This document shows, one piece after another, positions 47,801 to 60,480 of a stretch of 64,000 nt of DNA; the first letter of the stretch is position 1, and the number at the start of each line of letters is the position of its first letter. The stretch covers positions 3,720,001 through 3,784,000 of the forward strand of contig JAVTVJ010000033.1 of assembly GCA_034509425.1 (NCBI GenBank). The letters are read 5' to 3'. A program made the position numbers and the translations under genes. The DNA is from Eopsaltria australis. Lineage: Eukaryota; Chordata; Aves; Passeriformes; Petroicidae. The notes beneath the pieces were generated by a model that was not told the origin of the DNA, made no database searches, and worked only from the letters and a program-made list of their open reading frames with translations.

Positions 47801-49768
47801 TCGTAGTTCTTTAGTGTCCATATTTTATATCCTTCAAAATATTCCAGAATAAAACCTAGTTCCCTTAAACATATGCACTTCCATCATAAAGCCTACTCAA
47901 TTAAGAGAAAAGCATCATAAGCTCCTACTTACTTTTACTCAGAGACTGTAACACAGTCAGCTGCTCCTGATGGATAGGACACGGAATCATTAAACTCTTG
48001 TCTCAAGATGTGCTACAATGCACTGATTACCAAGAGGTCTTGGGAAGCTTTAGGGAAATTTAAAATGGGGTTTGTTTTCAGCTTTTTGAGCCTTTTTATT
48101 AGAGATATAATGATTTTCCTTTGTCAATGGGGATTAAAAACATGAAAGTGTTCCCAGAGCTCCAGACAACTCCTTGACAATTAAACAGAAATAAACAATA
48201 GAGAAAAATACATGCCAATCTATTTTTCACTAAACACCCTATTCCCAGGGGTGCAGTCAGATTACTACTAAATTAGAGGCATTTAGAACTGAAAGCAGAA
48301 GTAAGAAAACTAATCTGCCATTGATTCTGCATGGACAGAGTGTCCACTTATCTCTGTGGATGACGTGTATTATAAAATCCTTCACTGGGCCCTATATTTG
48401 TCCTATCTAGCTGCAAGAGTTATCCTGAGCATATTCTGAGGTCTGTGGTGAAAAATATAAATGCACATAGGACATTCAGCCTACCTACAATCTTAACCAT
48501 ATTTCAGATGTGGCTATTTTGTATGGTTGATTATAAAATGGATTTAAGGGGATGTGAATGGGAACACTGATTTTTGAATTTACTAGAGGCAAATGTATGA
48601 AAAAACCCCACAACATTCCTTGAAAAGAATGGGGCACTTTGTTGGAACTAGGAATCATTCCTCATCTTCATAAAAATTGTAATTAAGAATGATGATTTTA
48701 AGACCAATAACACCCTTTGAGAACAACAAAAGGCAATAGTTCACATACCAAAATGGTACGCACATATAGTTAAGACCTAACTTTATATGGACTTTACTAT
48801 TTCATGGCTTATATCTGAACATATTTGGAGGATATTTTCCCTTCCTTTTCCTTTCCTGTTTCCTTCCTTTCCTTTCCCTTTCCCTGTTTCCTTTTTTCCT
48901 TCCCCATTTTTTTTCTCCATTTTCTCCCTTCTAATATACTTTTTAAAAAAATTTAGCCCTTTTTTTTCTCTTTTTTGTAGTAAGTATCTTCACTGAAATG
49001 CATGGAATATTTGTTTATATATATCAGAAAGAATCAGAATCTTTGCTGTGTGGAGAACATGTTCTTATTTACAGCCCTTCCTGGGATCTTTGCATAATTT
49101 ATCATTCTTCTTGGTGGTTGTGATAATATTAAAAAGTGTTTCCCATAAAAGACCTCACATAATTCCTCACATAGTTCAAGTTACATGCAAGAAATAATTT
49201 TTTAGCTATTTCAGGCTTGGCTATTTAATCACATAATTGACACACTTATGGATTTTGTCAGTGCTCCCCAGCAAAATTTGTATGGGTAGGAGTTTAATTT
49301 AGTTATGGAACTTTCCATTATTTTATTGGTCACACAATTCTTCTACCCTGGCATTGAAACAGCATCAGTAGTAAGCTTGAAAAGCTCTTTCAGATGATTA
49401 ATGAAGTATAGATATTACCCTGAATCGGTTTGTTGTTTTTTTTTTTTTAATTTGTGAAGTCATATAAGTTGCTTAAGAATTGACTGTTCAAAACCAAAGT
49501 TCTGTGACACAATGTCAGGTAAGAAATCAAGTCAAGCAAGCCTCAAACATGTTTAACAAGGAGTGGCTAGTGCCAGTAGTGTGTATGTAGCTATGAGATA
49601 AATAGAAAATAATTCATACTTAAGACGCAGGAGGAAAAAGAAAAGTTCATCTCAATTTTTGCTTTATTTCAATTCACCTTGGACATAGCCATTGCCGTTA
49701 AGTTTATTTCTTCCAGACTATTCTCACAATTCTAAGTGAAAATCCACAGAGTTGTTTCTGGATTTAGG
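44861..49768. other. AT-rich unique sequence with minor simple repeats
   Basis: No gene is recognised. A small block at about 45955-46140 contains scattered CpG (AGCCGGTAG, GGCACGATAG, AACCGAAGTCGGGG) and may be the remnant of a transposon I cannot name. A purine-rich patch lies near 45176-45220. A polypyrimidine tract is entered separately. Confidence 0.5.
48836..48930 (+). repeat. Polypyrimidine (C/T) tract
   Basis: About 95 bp consist almost solely of C and T on the plus strand, with CCTTTCC and TTTCCCTTTCCC units. It is a degenerate (CCTTT)n-type simple sequence; mirror-symmetric parts could adopt triplex DNA. Confidence 0.85.
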
Positions 49769-49835
49769 ATTCATAGAATCATTAAGGTTGGAAGAGATAT
49801 CTAAGATCATGGAGTCCAACATGTGGAACATCTAA
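49769..49835 (-). mobile_element. CR1 LINE 3' terminal scrap
   Basis: The plus strand reads TTCATAGAATCATTAAGGTT, GGAAGAGATATCTAAGATCA and TGGAGTCCAACA, the reverse complement of the CR1 3' end. Only about 65 bp remain, so this is an extreme 5' truncation. Orientation is minus. Confidence 0.85.
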
Positions 49836-52800
49836 AAATGTTCTCTGTTGAAACTATGCAAATGAGATTATATACAGTGAATGAGATAATTTCTGTCCCC
49901 AAGGAGCAAACATTATAATTTTTAAAAAAGGCTGTAGCTTGAGAGCTGAACCATAATTTGAAATTTTTATTTTAAAACATAGAACTGTCCATCAAAAGTT
50001 ATGCTTCTACCAATAATTTGTGACTCTAACAAACCGTACAGTAACATGTATGGTCAGACATACCATACAATGCTTCTCGTTAATTCAAAGTGGATGTGAA
50101 AGGGAGGCAGCAAGGATCTTTTTATGTAGATCTTTATGTCAATTTTACATCGGTGTTGAAACCTACCAAAGGTGCCTAGGAAGAAAAAAAAAAGTATATT
50201 TTTTTATTTGCTATGTTAGTTGATCTTTTGAGTACCTTATACAATGCTTATGGATGCATGTGGAATGAATACACGTTTTATTTGACAAAAGAGTTTTCTG
50301 ATTCTGGGAGATGAATCCACAGACAATGGAGGTACAGTCTTCTATATACTCCATAATATTATGTATTTTTCTGATATAAAAAAGAGAGAGAAAAATCTTG
50401 GCAAAGAAGAGTAAACTTTAATTATATTTTTATCAAATGTGCTCCTGTTAAAAGCATTACTAAAACGTTTTCCATCCTAGAAAAAATCTTAACTCCAGTT
50501 TAATTGCAACTACATGATAAAGCTATTCAAGAACAGTACTGTAAATCTACAGACAATTTTACTTCTTCCATTTAAAACTAAGTAAAATAAGTAATGTTAT
50601 TTCTAAAATAGTATTTTAGTAAAAGTAAATCATACCAGTAACATTGCTTTATCTTACCTGAATTTTCTACATTGTTGACACATATTAATATTACAAAATA
50701 CTAGTATTGTTAAGTCAACTACAGATCAAATTTCATACTTTAAAAATACTGATATTTTATTTAATGCTTCTTTTATCATAAACATATGATAATCTGAAAT
50801 TAAATACAGATTTTAAGGAAAATAAAGCTTTAGAAAGATGAAAAGATTAAGTGTTTAGGAGTATCATTTATCAGACAATGAATTCCATCTTGCTTCAGAG
50901 ACTGTACCCTTTGCTGTGACCTTCATTTGCTATTTCTACATCATGCTAAAATTACCTTTGGGCTTTGGTACAAAAATTTTGTTGTGTAAGTTTGGCACCA
51001 AATAAAAAGGCTGAGAAAAGGTGATGGAACAATCAAGAGTCATTAATGATGAATGACTAGTGGCCCTGAATATACAGGTTTTCAACTGGGCTGTTGACTT
51101 TGAATGATATTGAGTATAAAAGTCAGGGGTTGAAGTAGAGCCTTTGATTTCCCCAGTGGAAACATTTAGTGCTATTGCTTTCTAAACAAGGAATGTATCA
51201 TTATGACATGGAGGAAAAAGAGATCAAGATTCTGAAGAGCAATCAGCTCTGCTAATAATTTTGATTTTTTTCTTGGGCCTTTAACTCTCCAGCACCAAAA
51301 AAGGTGAAAGCCTGAGAGATTTGGAGGTGCTTTTACAGGTCTGCTCTCACTGTCTCTCTATTAATTGTACACAAAGACTTTAAGTAGAACTGAAATCTCT
51401 GGGAAAACAGCTCTGAGCCGTGGAAGGCTCTGGAGGTCTGGGAGACCCCTCTTGAGGTTTAAGATTGCTAAGCATTTAGGAGGATTAGGCCTGCTGAGGA
51501 ATGGGAGAGAAGCTGACAAACTGACAAACTCAAAACTGAAAAAAACCATGAGAGGAAGATAGTGATGCCACCAGCATTAATCTTATCTTACCAGCAGTTT
51601 GGGTTGTTCACATTTAACCATGGAAGGTTCTCTCCTTTGCTCTTCTCAGAAAGACTACTCAGGGATCCTTCATTAATGGGAAAGACTAAAAAGTCAGAAA
51701 AGTGGAGTGGCAATAAACATGGCCTTTATATTTTATTTTTAATTGCATTATTATTTCCCTCTGCTTTTTGTTAATTATTTTAATGGAGGATTATGGATTT
51801 GTGATGTATAAATTTCATTTTAAATTAAATATCCATAATTTTTACTTCAATTGGATTAGCAATAAATTATTGTACCCATAAATTGTGTTTTATTTTTGCC
51901 CATTACAAATTTTATCTTAACTGGTGAAGAAAGTATAACTTGATTCTAAGGTAGTATCCCAGAATGGATTTTTTCCCCTGCTCTTGTGTGTCTCATTCCA
52001 TAGGATGTAGTAACATAAATGAAATTAGCAGGGTGAGTTAGGACTATTTTTCATTAATGGTCTCAAATACATTAAATGTGCAAAATATTTATGCTGAAAA
52101 TATCAGCTAGAAGCAGAGTACTGTATTTTCTGAGGGAACTCTTCCAAACAAAATCAAAGATGCAATGATAAAATCAGTATAATTTGCTCACTATTGCCTC
52201 ATTTAAATTCCCAGACTGTTCTGTGACGTCTGTAAGATGTTGTAGTGCAGATAGAACACATCAATGTACTGAAAAGGCTGAAATTACAGTGGAAAGAAAA
52301 AAAAATTAAGTGAAGACAAAAGTGGAGCTCAATCTTTTCAGTATTCTCCATTACTTAGGGTTTCTTCTCAAAATCTATTTTTAACTCATGATTTCAAGAA
52401 ATCATAATTATGCAAATGGACTGATACAATTGCTTAGTTAGGACATTTTTTTCTTCTGTGTTTATCAGTTTGAACTCTCTTAATGTGTATAATTATAACT
52501 AAACCTCTTTCCTCAGTAAATACTCAGGAAATAAGATATCAAAATTTTCTTTTGAGAGGATTCCATCTCTTACTCAGACAGATTTGATACTTGTGATGGT
52601 TTTAATTTACTATGTGAATTCAGAATGATTTAACCTATTATCCTTTTCAAAAAACCTCAAAAAATCTGTTGTTTCTAAAACCACTGACTGCAAAAAGATG
52701 AGGAAATACAGTTATTGAAATGAATGTCTAACCAAAACACTTCTTACCTAACATGGAAACATTATTAATGATGATTTGCTAATGCTTTCCAATTCCCAGC

Positions 52801-53260
52801 AGGTATTTGAAAAATGTAAATAGCATAGTAATACAACAGTGATATTAATTTTGTATGGAATGGCACAGCAGGAATCTTACTCCCCATGTAAGTCTGAGAT
52901 ATTCTTATAATCCATCAACCAATGCAGCATGAGAATTCTCTCAAGTTTATTTTCATGTTGAACTATATTTTTACCCAAACAATTTGCATTACACTGTTAG
53001 TGAGATGCCTTCTATGTTTTTTCTCCTGTTTTGTATATAATTTCTGCATTTCTTTAAGAATATCTCTGTGTCTCAAAGAGGACAGAATTTAAACATCAAA
53101 GAAATTATTTTGCAGTACAGCTGTTGACTACTTCTAATTTACTTTTAAAATTTATTTCTTTCAATTTATAGAGTACTTAATGATCAAAAATATCCATAAG
53201 ACTTTTATGAATTCTTTAAAAATTCAGTTTTCTTAAGAAAAGTCATAGTCCTATGTTGGA
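49836..53260. other. AT-rich unique sequence, no gene seen
   Basis: No gene or repeat is recognised. A somewhat less AT-rich segment at about 51400-51560 has overlapping short open frames on both strands and no family resemblance. Confidence 0.5.
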
Positions 53261-53363
53261 TAAAATCAAATCAAATCAAATCAAATAAATAAAATAAAAT
53301 AAAATAAAATAAAATAAAATAAAATAAAATAAAATAAAATAAAATAAAATAAAATAAAATAAA
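53261..53363 (+). repeat. Compound pentanucleotide microsatellite (TCAAA)4-(AAAAT)14
   Basis: Four copies of TCAAA (53266-53285) pass through TAAAT into fourteen uninterrupted copies of AAAAT (53291-53360) plus AAA. The AAAAT part is perfect, suggesting ongoing length change; the TCAAA part looks like a point variant of the same unit that was amplified. Confidence 0.97.
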
Positions 53364-56299
53364 GAGAAAACACTTCTTAAAGTACAGTTTTTATCAACAT
53401 ATCATAAAGAGAATATACATGTATCATATGTTATGTTGATTTTTTAAAATATCCACTAATCTGTAAGACATCAGAAATTTTCTACCAACCAATAACATAA
53501 AAGGTAAAAATTAAAAACATTTTAATGAATATCTCCCGAATTATAAAATAGCTTTTTTTCAAATTGTAAAATGAAAATGTTCATGCATTAAAGTCAAAGG
53601 TAGACTCAGGTCTTTGAGAGTATACAGAAGCTAACAATATTGATTTTATTACATATAATGGAAATATTGCTTCTCCTTGGAAAAAAATCATAATAAAATA
53701 GTTCTATAATTTGCACATTAATATCTCTGTTTTAATAGTGTTTATGTATATGCATCATCACTACTTGTCCATTTAGTTAAAAATGTATCTCAAGCATGAA
53801 GTGGCATTTAATTTTTCTCTTGCCTGATTTCTGGTACATTTTCAGGAAATCATTATTAAAGGTTTCCTCATTGAAGAGAGACTGAAATTTTATAATGAAA
53901 TCTATTTGAATACTTTCTTCAGTCTTTCCAGTACCAGTAATTGATTGTCTGTAGTTTTGTCAAACAATATGTATTCATTTTATCTGAATGAGTAATCAGC
54001 TCTGTTTACACATACACTCAGAGTACTATGTATTTATTATTTTTATTATAAATTAGTTTTTATTGTAAGACCATATTTCTCCTCTACTTGTTAATTTACC
54101 TAATTTTCTCACCAGTGTCTTCTTACACGTTTCTTACACATTTTTTTATTTTTAATTGATAATATAGTTTGAGCAGATTTTTTTTTTTTCATATTCAGTC
54201 ACTGAATATTATGGTGTTCTGGGTTTTTTTCAATATCTTTCTCATTAGGTCTTTCTCTGCTATTAAACAGATGGAACAAAGATGGCAGGGTACTACAAAG
54301 TTTATAGTACAGATCTTTTTACATCTATTAACCTGAAAGACTTTTTGTAGCAGAATTGTTGGGGAAAAAAGATAGCTAGAGAGATTCAAAGGAGAACTAG
54401 GACATGAGTTAACAATTAAGAAACATGGAAAGTATGGAGTCCAGTGCTTGAACTTTACTCTCTGATTTTCTTCTATTTATCAGCGCAGAAACACACAAGA
54501 CTTTGGAGAATGTTCCAAGTAGAAAGATTTCATAATTTAGAAGTTTCTGATCAGCAAAGTAGAACAAGACAGAAATATCTAATTTTCAAGGATATTAAAT
54601 AAGGACATTTATCTTTAGGCAGTTTATTTAACATTTCTTAGCCAGAAGATTTGAACTCTCTTTATTTACCGAATTGTCCTATCCTACCTTATTATTTTTG
54701 TGTACAAATTAAACATAGCTTTAGGGACTAAGAGTCACTGATGTATTTTTTGGTGTAAAATAAACACAAGAAAATAAATTTGTGGGACAGATTTACAAGA
54801 GCTCTATTTTAAGATATACATAAATTGGGAGTTGTTTCACATGTTTATGCTTTTATTTGTATAATGAGAATTGTTTTCACCTACCTAATAAATATTAAAA
54901 CTTAACTAGCCAAAATGTACGAATACAAAATAAGTAACATATTTTAATTCTGATTTTAGTGCTTACTCAAAACATTAGTTTTCAAAACCTACTTATTCTG
55001 ACTGATGCAAAAAAGGGATTACAGAAGCATGATCGCTCCTTCAAGGTCCTGCTATAGAGGTGAAATGCATTTGACACTAGAAATATATGGGGAATGAAAT
55101 TGAAAAAAATGCAGCTCTTCAGAGATCAAGTTGTTGCAAAATATGCAAACAATGCTTTGAAAAAATCAATGAAATAACATAACCACAAGAATAACAAGAT
55201 GTATGGTATAATAAAAGACATGAATCCATGCAGGATGTAGTCATAGAAATTAAAAATTCATTTACAGCGACTATTGTTTACAAATTCTTTACTTTCTTCA
55301 TCATTTTTCATCTGTATTCCTGGTAAGGGTGGTACCAGAGGGATGATTTAGAGTAAAATTGGTAATTTATTTTTACCCATTTCAGCAGTAGTTCAGTGGG
55401 ACATCCTGTGTGCACAGAAGAAATGCCCCGTGCATATAATTTATTTATTGCTTTTCAGATCCAGCTGTGTAATTATGTAGTTGTGTCCACCTGTAGAATT
55501 TCAAATGCAACTTTAATACAAGAACTAATAAATATAAAATAATGAGATTTCTACATATATAATTGAAGGTGTAAAATGATGTTCTTACAAACAGAACTAT
55601 TTCATGAGGCAGATAAATAATATGGGGTCCTTTAAAAATTCCTTAGATATATTTTTTCAAGCTAAATATGAGCCATTTGTTATCAAAAACTGTAATCTGG
55701 TAGATAAAGTATAATTTGTCCTGTCATTGTGTTAATAAGGAAAAGTTCGGTTTTGGGGGGCTGCCAATCATGCCTTTTAAAATTTGATTGAAATGTTATT
55801 TCGAAAAAAAGGCATTTTTAGAACACTTTAAAATGAAATAAACTGAATTCTTCCTTAATTTGCAAGAAAAGGTGATTGCTTCCTTTTCATACTTTTCATA
55901 AACAAGTACATAATGCATAAAACAAAGACAATTAAACCTGATAATTTTACATTCAGAGAAATATATAATAATTTTATGTTTCAATGTGGAAAAGTGCTAC
56001 AGTATTTTACAGTTTTTGTTTTAAAATGTCTGGACTAGTGTCTAGGTGTTAGATTCAGCTGTATAACTGTCTGAAGATGTTGGAAGACAATGAAGTGAAT
56101 CTCTTCCACCTAAAGAAGAACGAACTATATCTTCTATATCTCTATCAAAACATAGAAAAGTTAAATATAAGTAGAAAGAAGAATGGAACAAGCAATATTG
56201 TGACTTTCCACACCTTCTTAAAGAGAACTGAAGGCAGCTTCCATTAACCTCCATGTCTGCTTTAAGGCATAGATGCACTGTCCTTTATTTGCACCTGAT
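53364..56299. other. AT-rich unique sequence, no gene seen
   Basis: I see no gene or recognisable transposon. T-rich runs occur near 54180. Confidence 0.5.
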
Positions 56300-56790
56300 A
56301 AGGTGTGGGTTTGGGCACCACATGGAAAAGACATTGAGCTATCAGAGAGCACCCAAAGGAGAGCCACGAGGATGGTGAAGTGTCTGGAGGGAAAGCCTTA
56401 TGAGGAGTGGTTGAGTTCTGTTCAGATTGGAGGAGACTGAGGGGAGACCTCATTGCTATCTACAATGTCCTCACATGGAAGCAGAGGGCCAGGCACTCTT
56501 TTCTCTTGTGACCAGTGACAGGACTAAAGGAAATGGCATGAATCTGAGTCAGAGGAGGTTTAGGTTGGATATCAGGAGAAGGTTTTTTATTCAGAGGATG
56601 TCTGGACACAGGAACAGGCTCCCCAAGGGAGTGATCACAACACCAAACCTGACAGAGTTCAAGAAGCGTTTGGACAATGTTTTCAGGCACAAGGTGTGAC
56701 ACTTGGGATGTCCTGTCCAGGGCCAGGAATTGGATTCAGTGTTCCTGCTGGGCCCTTTCCAACTCAGCATATTCTATGATTCTATGATTC
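56300..56790 (+). mobile_element. CR1 LINE fragment, 3' part, abutting an LTR
   Basis: About 490 bp of CR1 in sense orientation: TTTGGGCACCACATGGAAAA, GACATTGAGCTATCAGAGAG, GAGGATGGTGAAGTGTCTGG, CTTATGAGGAGTGGTTGAG, GAGGGGAGACCTCATTGCTA, GGATGTCTGGACACAGGAAC, AACCTGACAGAGTTCAAGAA, GGGCCAGGAATTGGATTCAG, CCTTTCCAACTCAGCATATT, then CTATGATTCTATGATTC. The 3' end is complete, with two ATTCTATG units. The remnant covers the C-terminal ORF2 and 3' end; frames are broken. It is directly followed by a truncated minus-strand LTR, so one insertion interrupts or truncates the other. Confidence 0.94.
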
Positions 56791-57088
56791 CACAGTTCCG
56801 CTCTTTCTCCTTCTTCCCCCCACCTTATATACTGAGCATGATGCCATATGCTCTGGAATATCCCTTTGGCCAGTTTTGGTCACCTGTCCCAGTAGTGTCT
56901 CCTGCCAACCTCCCATGCACCCACAACTTCCTTGCCAGAATGGCAATATGAAACGCAGAAAGGGTCTCGATTCTGTGTAAGCCCTGCTCAGCGATAACAA
57001 AAACATCTCTGTGTTATCAACACGGTTTTCAGCACAAATCCAAATACATGGCCCCATAGTAGCCACTGTGAGCCAGCCAAAACCAGCA
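56791..57088 (-). mobile_element. Truncated LTR of avian endogenous retrovirus (5' half)
   Basis: On the minus strand it starts TGCTGGTTTTGGCTGG and continues with GTGCTGAAAACCGTGTTGAT, AACACAGAGATG, GCTGAGCAGGGCTTACACAG, GGCCAAAGGGATATTCCAGA, then GGCATCATGCTCAGTATATA, and ends in a purine-rich GGGGGGAAGAAGGAGAAAG where the CR1 3' end begins. The same block order occurs in the solo LTR at 13292-13879 (shared GATATTCCAGA and TCATGCTCAG), so the family is the same. Only about the first 300 of 590 bp remain. The missing half is not found on the far side of the CR1, so it was deleted or is too decayed to see. A 127-codon minus-strand frame running through it is not a retroviral gene. Confidence 0.8.
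56824..56831 (-). promoter_or_regulatory. TATA box of the truncated LTR
   Basis: TATATAAG on the minus strand follows ATCATGCTCAG, the same position as TATAAA in the 13.3-kb LTR. It is an inferred U3 promoter remnant. Confidence 0.45.
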
Positions 57089-58550
57089 TGCAGGGGAAAG
57101 CTGGAAACTTTTATCTTGACCATTGATGCCTCCTTGATATACTCACAGTTTTTGGACCTAGGCATTTTGTTCTATTCTCAGCTGATAATATTACTATGCA
57201 CATCATAATCCATCCACTAGGCTTGTCCATTTGTTGATGCTAGTTCAACATCCTTTGCCCATTCCTCAAAGACTTGACAGCCTTTACACACAATAAAGGC
57301 CTGGTGACTTGCAAAACAATATCCTGGACATTTGGTTACAGCTATGCTGGGTATGTGTGTGATTCCTGAGTTACCAGTAGGTGGAAAGAATGTTCTTCAT
57401 CTACCACCAGTTGGACACCTTTCACATCCATTCTAATTATCCACAGGTATTTCTCTACAGTTCCAGGACATGCAGCATGTAAGAATATGCTGGGAGATTC
57501 CTTCCTCTGACACTATGAGGGTTTTAATCTGGGTGATAGGAGGGGGTGTTTTGGAGGGGGTGGGGAGATCCCACTTTCATTCTGAGTTGGGGTACATATT
57601 GTTAACTGGCTCTATAAAAACACCCTGTGGGCTCCTTTTAGACCACTTGATATTTAGACCAGCCCTTTGAGTTTCTTGCACTGTTTTTTTCCTGTTTTAA
57701 TTTTCTTGTAGTCCCCTTCTTGAAAGTAGGTATAAACTTCCTCAATTTATTTTGCCTACTTTCCTCTTCTACAACCCTAAAGTTAATTTTGTTGTGTTAA
57801 TTACATTAATATTCCACTAATATCTTTTGTACTGAATCCTGGTTGTTATTTCCAGATCAGAACTGCATCTTTACCTAGACGGTCAAGGTTCCAAGACTAG
57901 TTCTAGAAAACAGCCTCTCTGCATCCCGTGTTGGCAAGGCATTATTCCAGCCCTTGTGTGGCTAGCTAGAACTCTTACTGCTACTCTTACTAATTTTGAA
58001 GCTTCCCTAATATCACTTAATATTTCCTGAGTATAATACTCACCCTGCTTAGGGTATTGATAGCTCAACCCTGATACTTTGTTTATGGATGCCACCCACA
58101 AAGATTTTTCTTTTTTACCTGTAATATCCTTAATATACAGTACTATTCCCTACCCTGCAATTCCTATTGCATCACTCCTATAAAGTTGGCAGTCTGGTAA
58201 TACTATAATACAAAGATTATCTTCCTTTTAGCAGGTTTTGGAGATACCTGTTTCCTCAGAGATTTTTACTGGTGTCAAGCACTGTGGTTACCTGCCTTAC
58301 TTTTTAGGCTTTAAATTTCAGTGAAAAGGACTCATAAGACCTCTCTGTTCTGCCACTTAACAGTGTTCATGCTAGTCAACGGCATTGTAATCTAATTTTG
58401 CCCGTCTTGTTTATTGTTATTGTGCTGTTTATTTCCCTCCTGACCTTTTTAGATTTGTACTGAATATTGTCCTTTTACTATCCTTCAGTCTTGTGTACCT
58501 TGTTCCCTAAATTAAGGACATTTTTTCTACTGCACCTATCCCTACTTAAG
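57089..58550 (-). other. GC-richer block next to the LTR, origin uncertain
   Basis: About 1.4 kb is richer in G+C than typical for the window, mainly to about 58100. On the minus strand it has several open patches divided by stops and frame changes, the clearest at 57883-58101 (72 codons), so it looks like decayed coding sequence of a retroelement. It lies upstream of the minus-strand LTR, where internal retroviral sequence would sit if that LTR were a 3' LTR, but the expected purine-rich primer tract is absent at the junction (CTTTCCCCTGCA). It may be decayed ERV interior, an older LINE, or unrelated sequence. Strand and limits are tentative. Confidence 0.3.
57531..57565 (+). other. G-run cluster, possible G-quadruplex
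   Basis: Four runs of three to five G (57531-57533, 57542-57546, 57556-57560, 57562-57565) lie within 35 bp, separated by loops of 8, 9 and 1 bases. Folding is possible, but two loops are long. It is part of the GC-richer block and has no known role. Confidence 0.35.
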
Positions 58551-59689
58551 TTTATAGATGTAAGTTGTAAATGCATTTGAAATAGTAAAATGTACATGGT
58601 ACACTTGATTTATCCCTATCATAGGATTTTTCACAAAAAAACTTAGTTCAGAAAGGCAGTATTATGATATATATTATTCTTATATTGAACTATTCTATTT
58701 GTTTGCATACTGTGGTATGAAACTGTAGTGGGCTATAAAACATATCCATTTACAATACAATTGGAAAGTTGAAACAATAAAAGAATAAATATATTATTTT
58801 TCTCTGCACTTCCTATGCGCATACACACACAATCTTATGCATACATTCTCACAATTAAAATGGCAATAAAACCAATTAATTGCAACAAAAAAAAGTCTTA
58901 CTCTTTCTTTTTTTTTGTTTTGTGCAAAATTATAAGGTTATTAATATTCAGTCAGTTTAATACCATGACTGGCTGAAGCTTCTTTTTAATGACAGCAATA
59001 ATACTACAAGACTTCTGATAAAAAATTAAATTAGGTGTTAAAGTCTCTGTAAAAAATAAGTATAAGGAGCATGTAGTTTTAAGCTGATATGTCATCTGTT
59101 GTTGAAAAAATTAAGATCTTATTGCAGGGAATAACTAACAAATTGTTACTATTGTCTTCATAGTTTTACATGGGAAAACTCTTTAGCTGTCTAGAAACTT
59201 TCAGCAGTGAATCAGCATGCATAAAATAAAGCTAAATGAAAATAGGTAAAGACTATTGTCTTTACCTTCCATTGTATAGAAATATAAATGTTTTGATATA
59301 CTATATATATAAGAATGCATTAGCTTTCTGTCAGAATAGATCATTAAAACCATGATTTCATAGTTCTTCTCTAACACAGAAAAAACCCCTAAAAATGATT
59401 CTTGAATTATATAAAATTACTGTAACTTATAAACAGATCCCTCCTCTCCCTAAAGTAAATATTTCTTTTCCGTCTAATAAAAATTCACTCCAAAATAGTA
59501 GGCTCTGTATGAAGAAAAAGTCTTTGTGAGAAAAAAATGTTATTATTACACTGGAATATTTTCTAACTCTTTCAGTTGACCACAGCCTTTGCAGGGGAAA
59601 TTGTGAAAGCAAGGTCTTCAAAATAAGTCAATTTTTTTGATATGTGTTACAACCATTTGTTGGAGATTGTATCTTATCTATAAAAGCAT

Positions 59690-59740
59690 TTTTAGTGTTA
59701 TATTTTTTTAGTGCTATATATTTTAGTGTTATATATTTTT
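59690..59740 (+). repeat. Imperfect tandem repeat, about 16-bp unit
   Basis: Three neighbouring copies of a TTTTAGTG(T/C)TATATTTT-like unit differ by single-base and length changes. Confidence 0.7.
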
Positions 59741-60099
59741 CCAACTTAAATAATTATAATATTGAATAAATATATTGTATAATTTTTTGTACTTTTTAAA
59801 ATGAATACCCTGAGTGCTTTTTTACTAACAATGTATATAAGATGCAAAATGTCTCCCAGCCTTTCTTTTTTTAATTCCTCAGCAGCAAATGTAAGTGCAA
59901 ATCCTCTTGTCAAATAATAAGAACAGGTCAGGATCCTATACTGAAAAGGAAGAAAACTCACTCAGAGTAACTACATTTATTTAGAAAATTACTCCAGAAA
60001 TGCGAGTGTAATAGGTATTCCACATACAGTCCAGAAAGGTTTGAATAAAATTAATATTAAACAATTTATTTTTCTTCCAAAGGTGGTGTTTCTGAAGTT

Positions 60100-60480
60100 G
60101 AATTTCCCTGCTTTCCTAGAAATGTCAGTTAAGTTATATTTTCACCAAGTTCAGCATGCTTAATGAATTCCTTAGGGAAGCCAGAATATCTGTAGCACAA
60201 TTAACTTCCCATTCTTATGCAAATGAGGAGTTTCAGTGTCCCTGATGGAAGTCTGCTTTTGGCTACAGTTAGCAAGTGTATGCCATTAAATGACACATGG
60301 AGCCTTGAGCTGAAATTTAGACTTCACTAATTTGTGCTGTGACATGTGCAAAGCTGCTTTAGAGGAATGTGAAACACAATTTTTTAAATGTACCTGATGA
60401 AATGGGGATTATTACCGCTGGCTAGACTGTAGTCAGCAGTCTGATTACCTTTGCTTTTCCTTGGTCTTAACAGAATAAGC
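60100..60480. promoter_or_regulatory. Candidate conserved non-coding element
   Basis: A stretch of balanced composition without low-complexity runs includes a consensus octamer ATGCAAAT (60217-60224) and several homeodomain-like TTAAT/ATTAA cores. No open frame spans it. Its texture resembles vertebrate conserved enhancers, but that is an impression from one sequence. Confidence 0.2.

Noticed and set aside
56782..57165. 127-codon minus-strand frame
   Set aside because: It runs from flanking sequence through the non-coding LTR up to the CR1 junction, so it is accidental.
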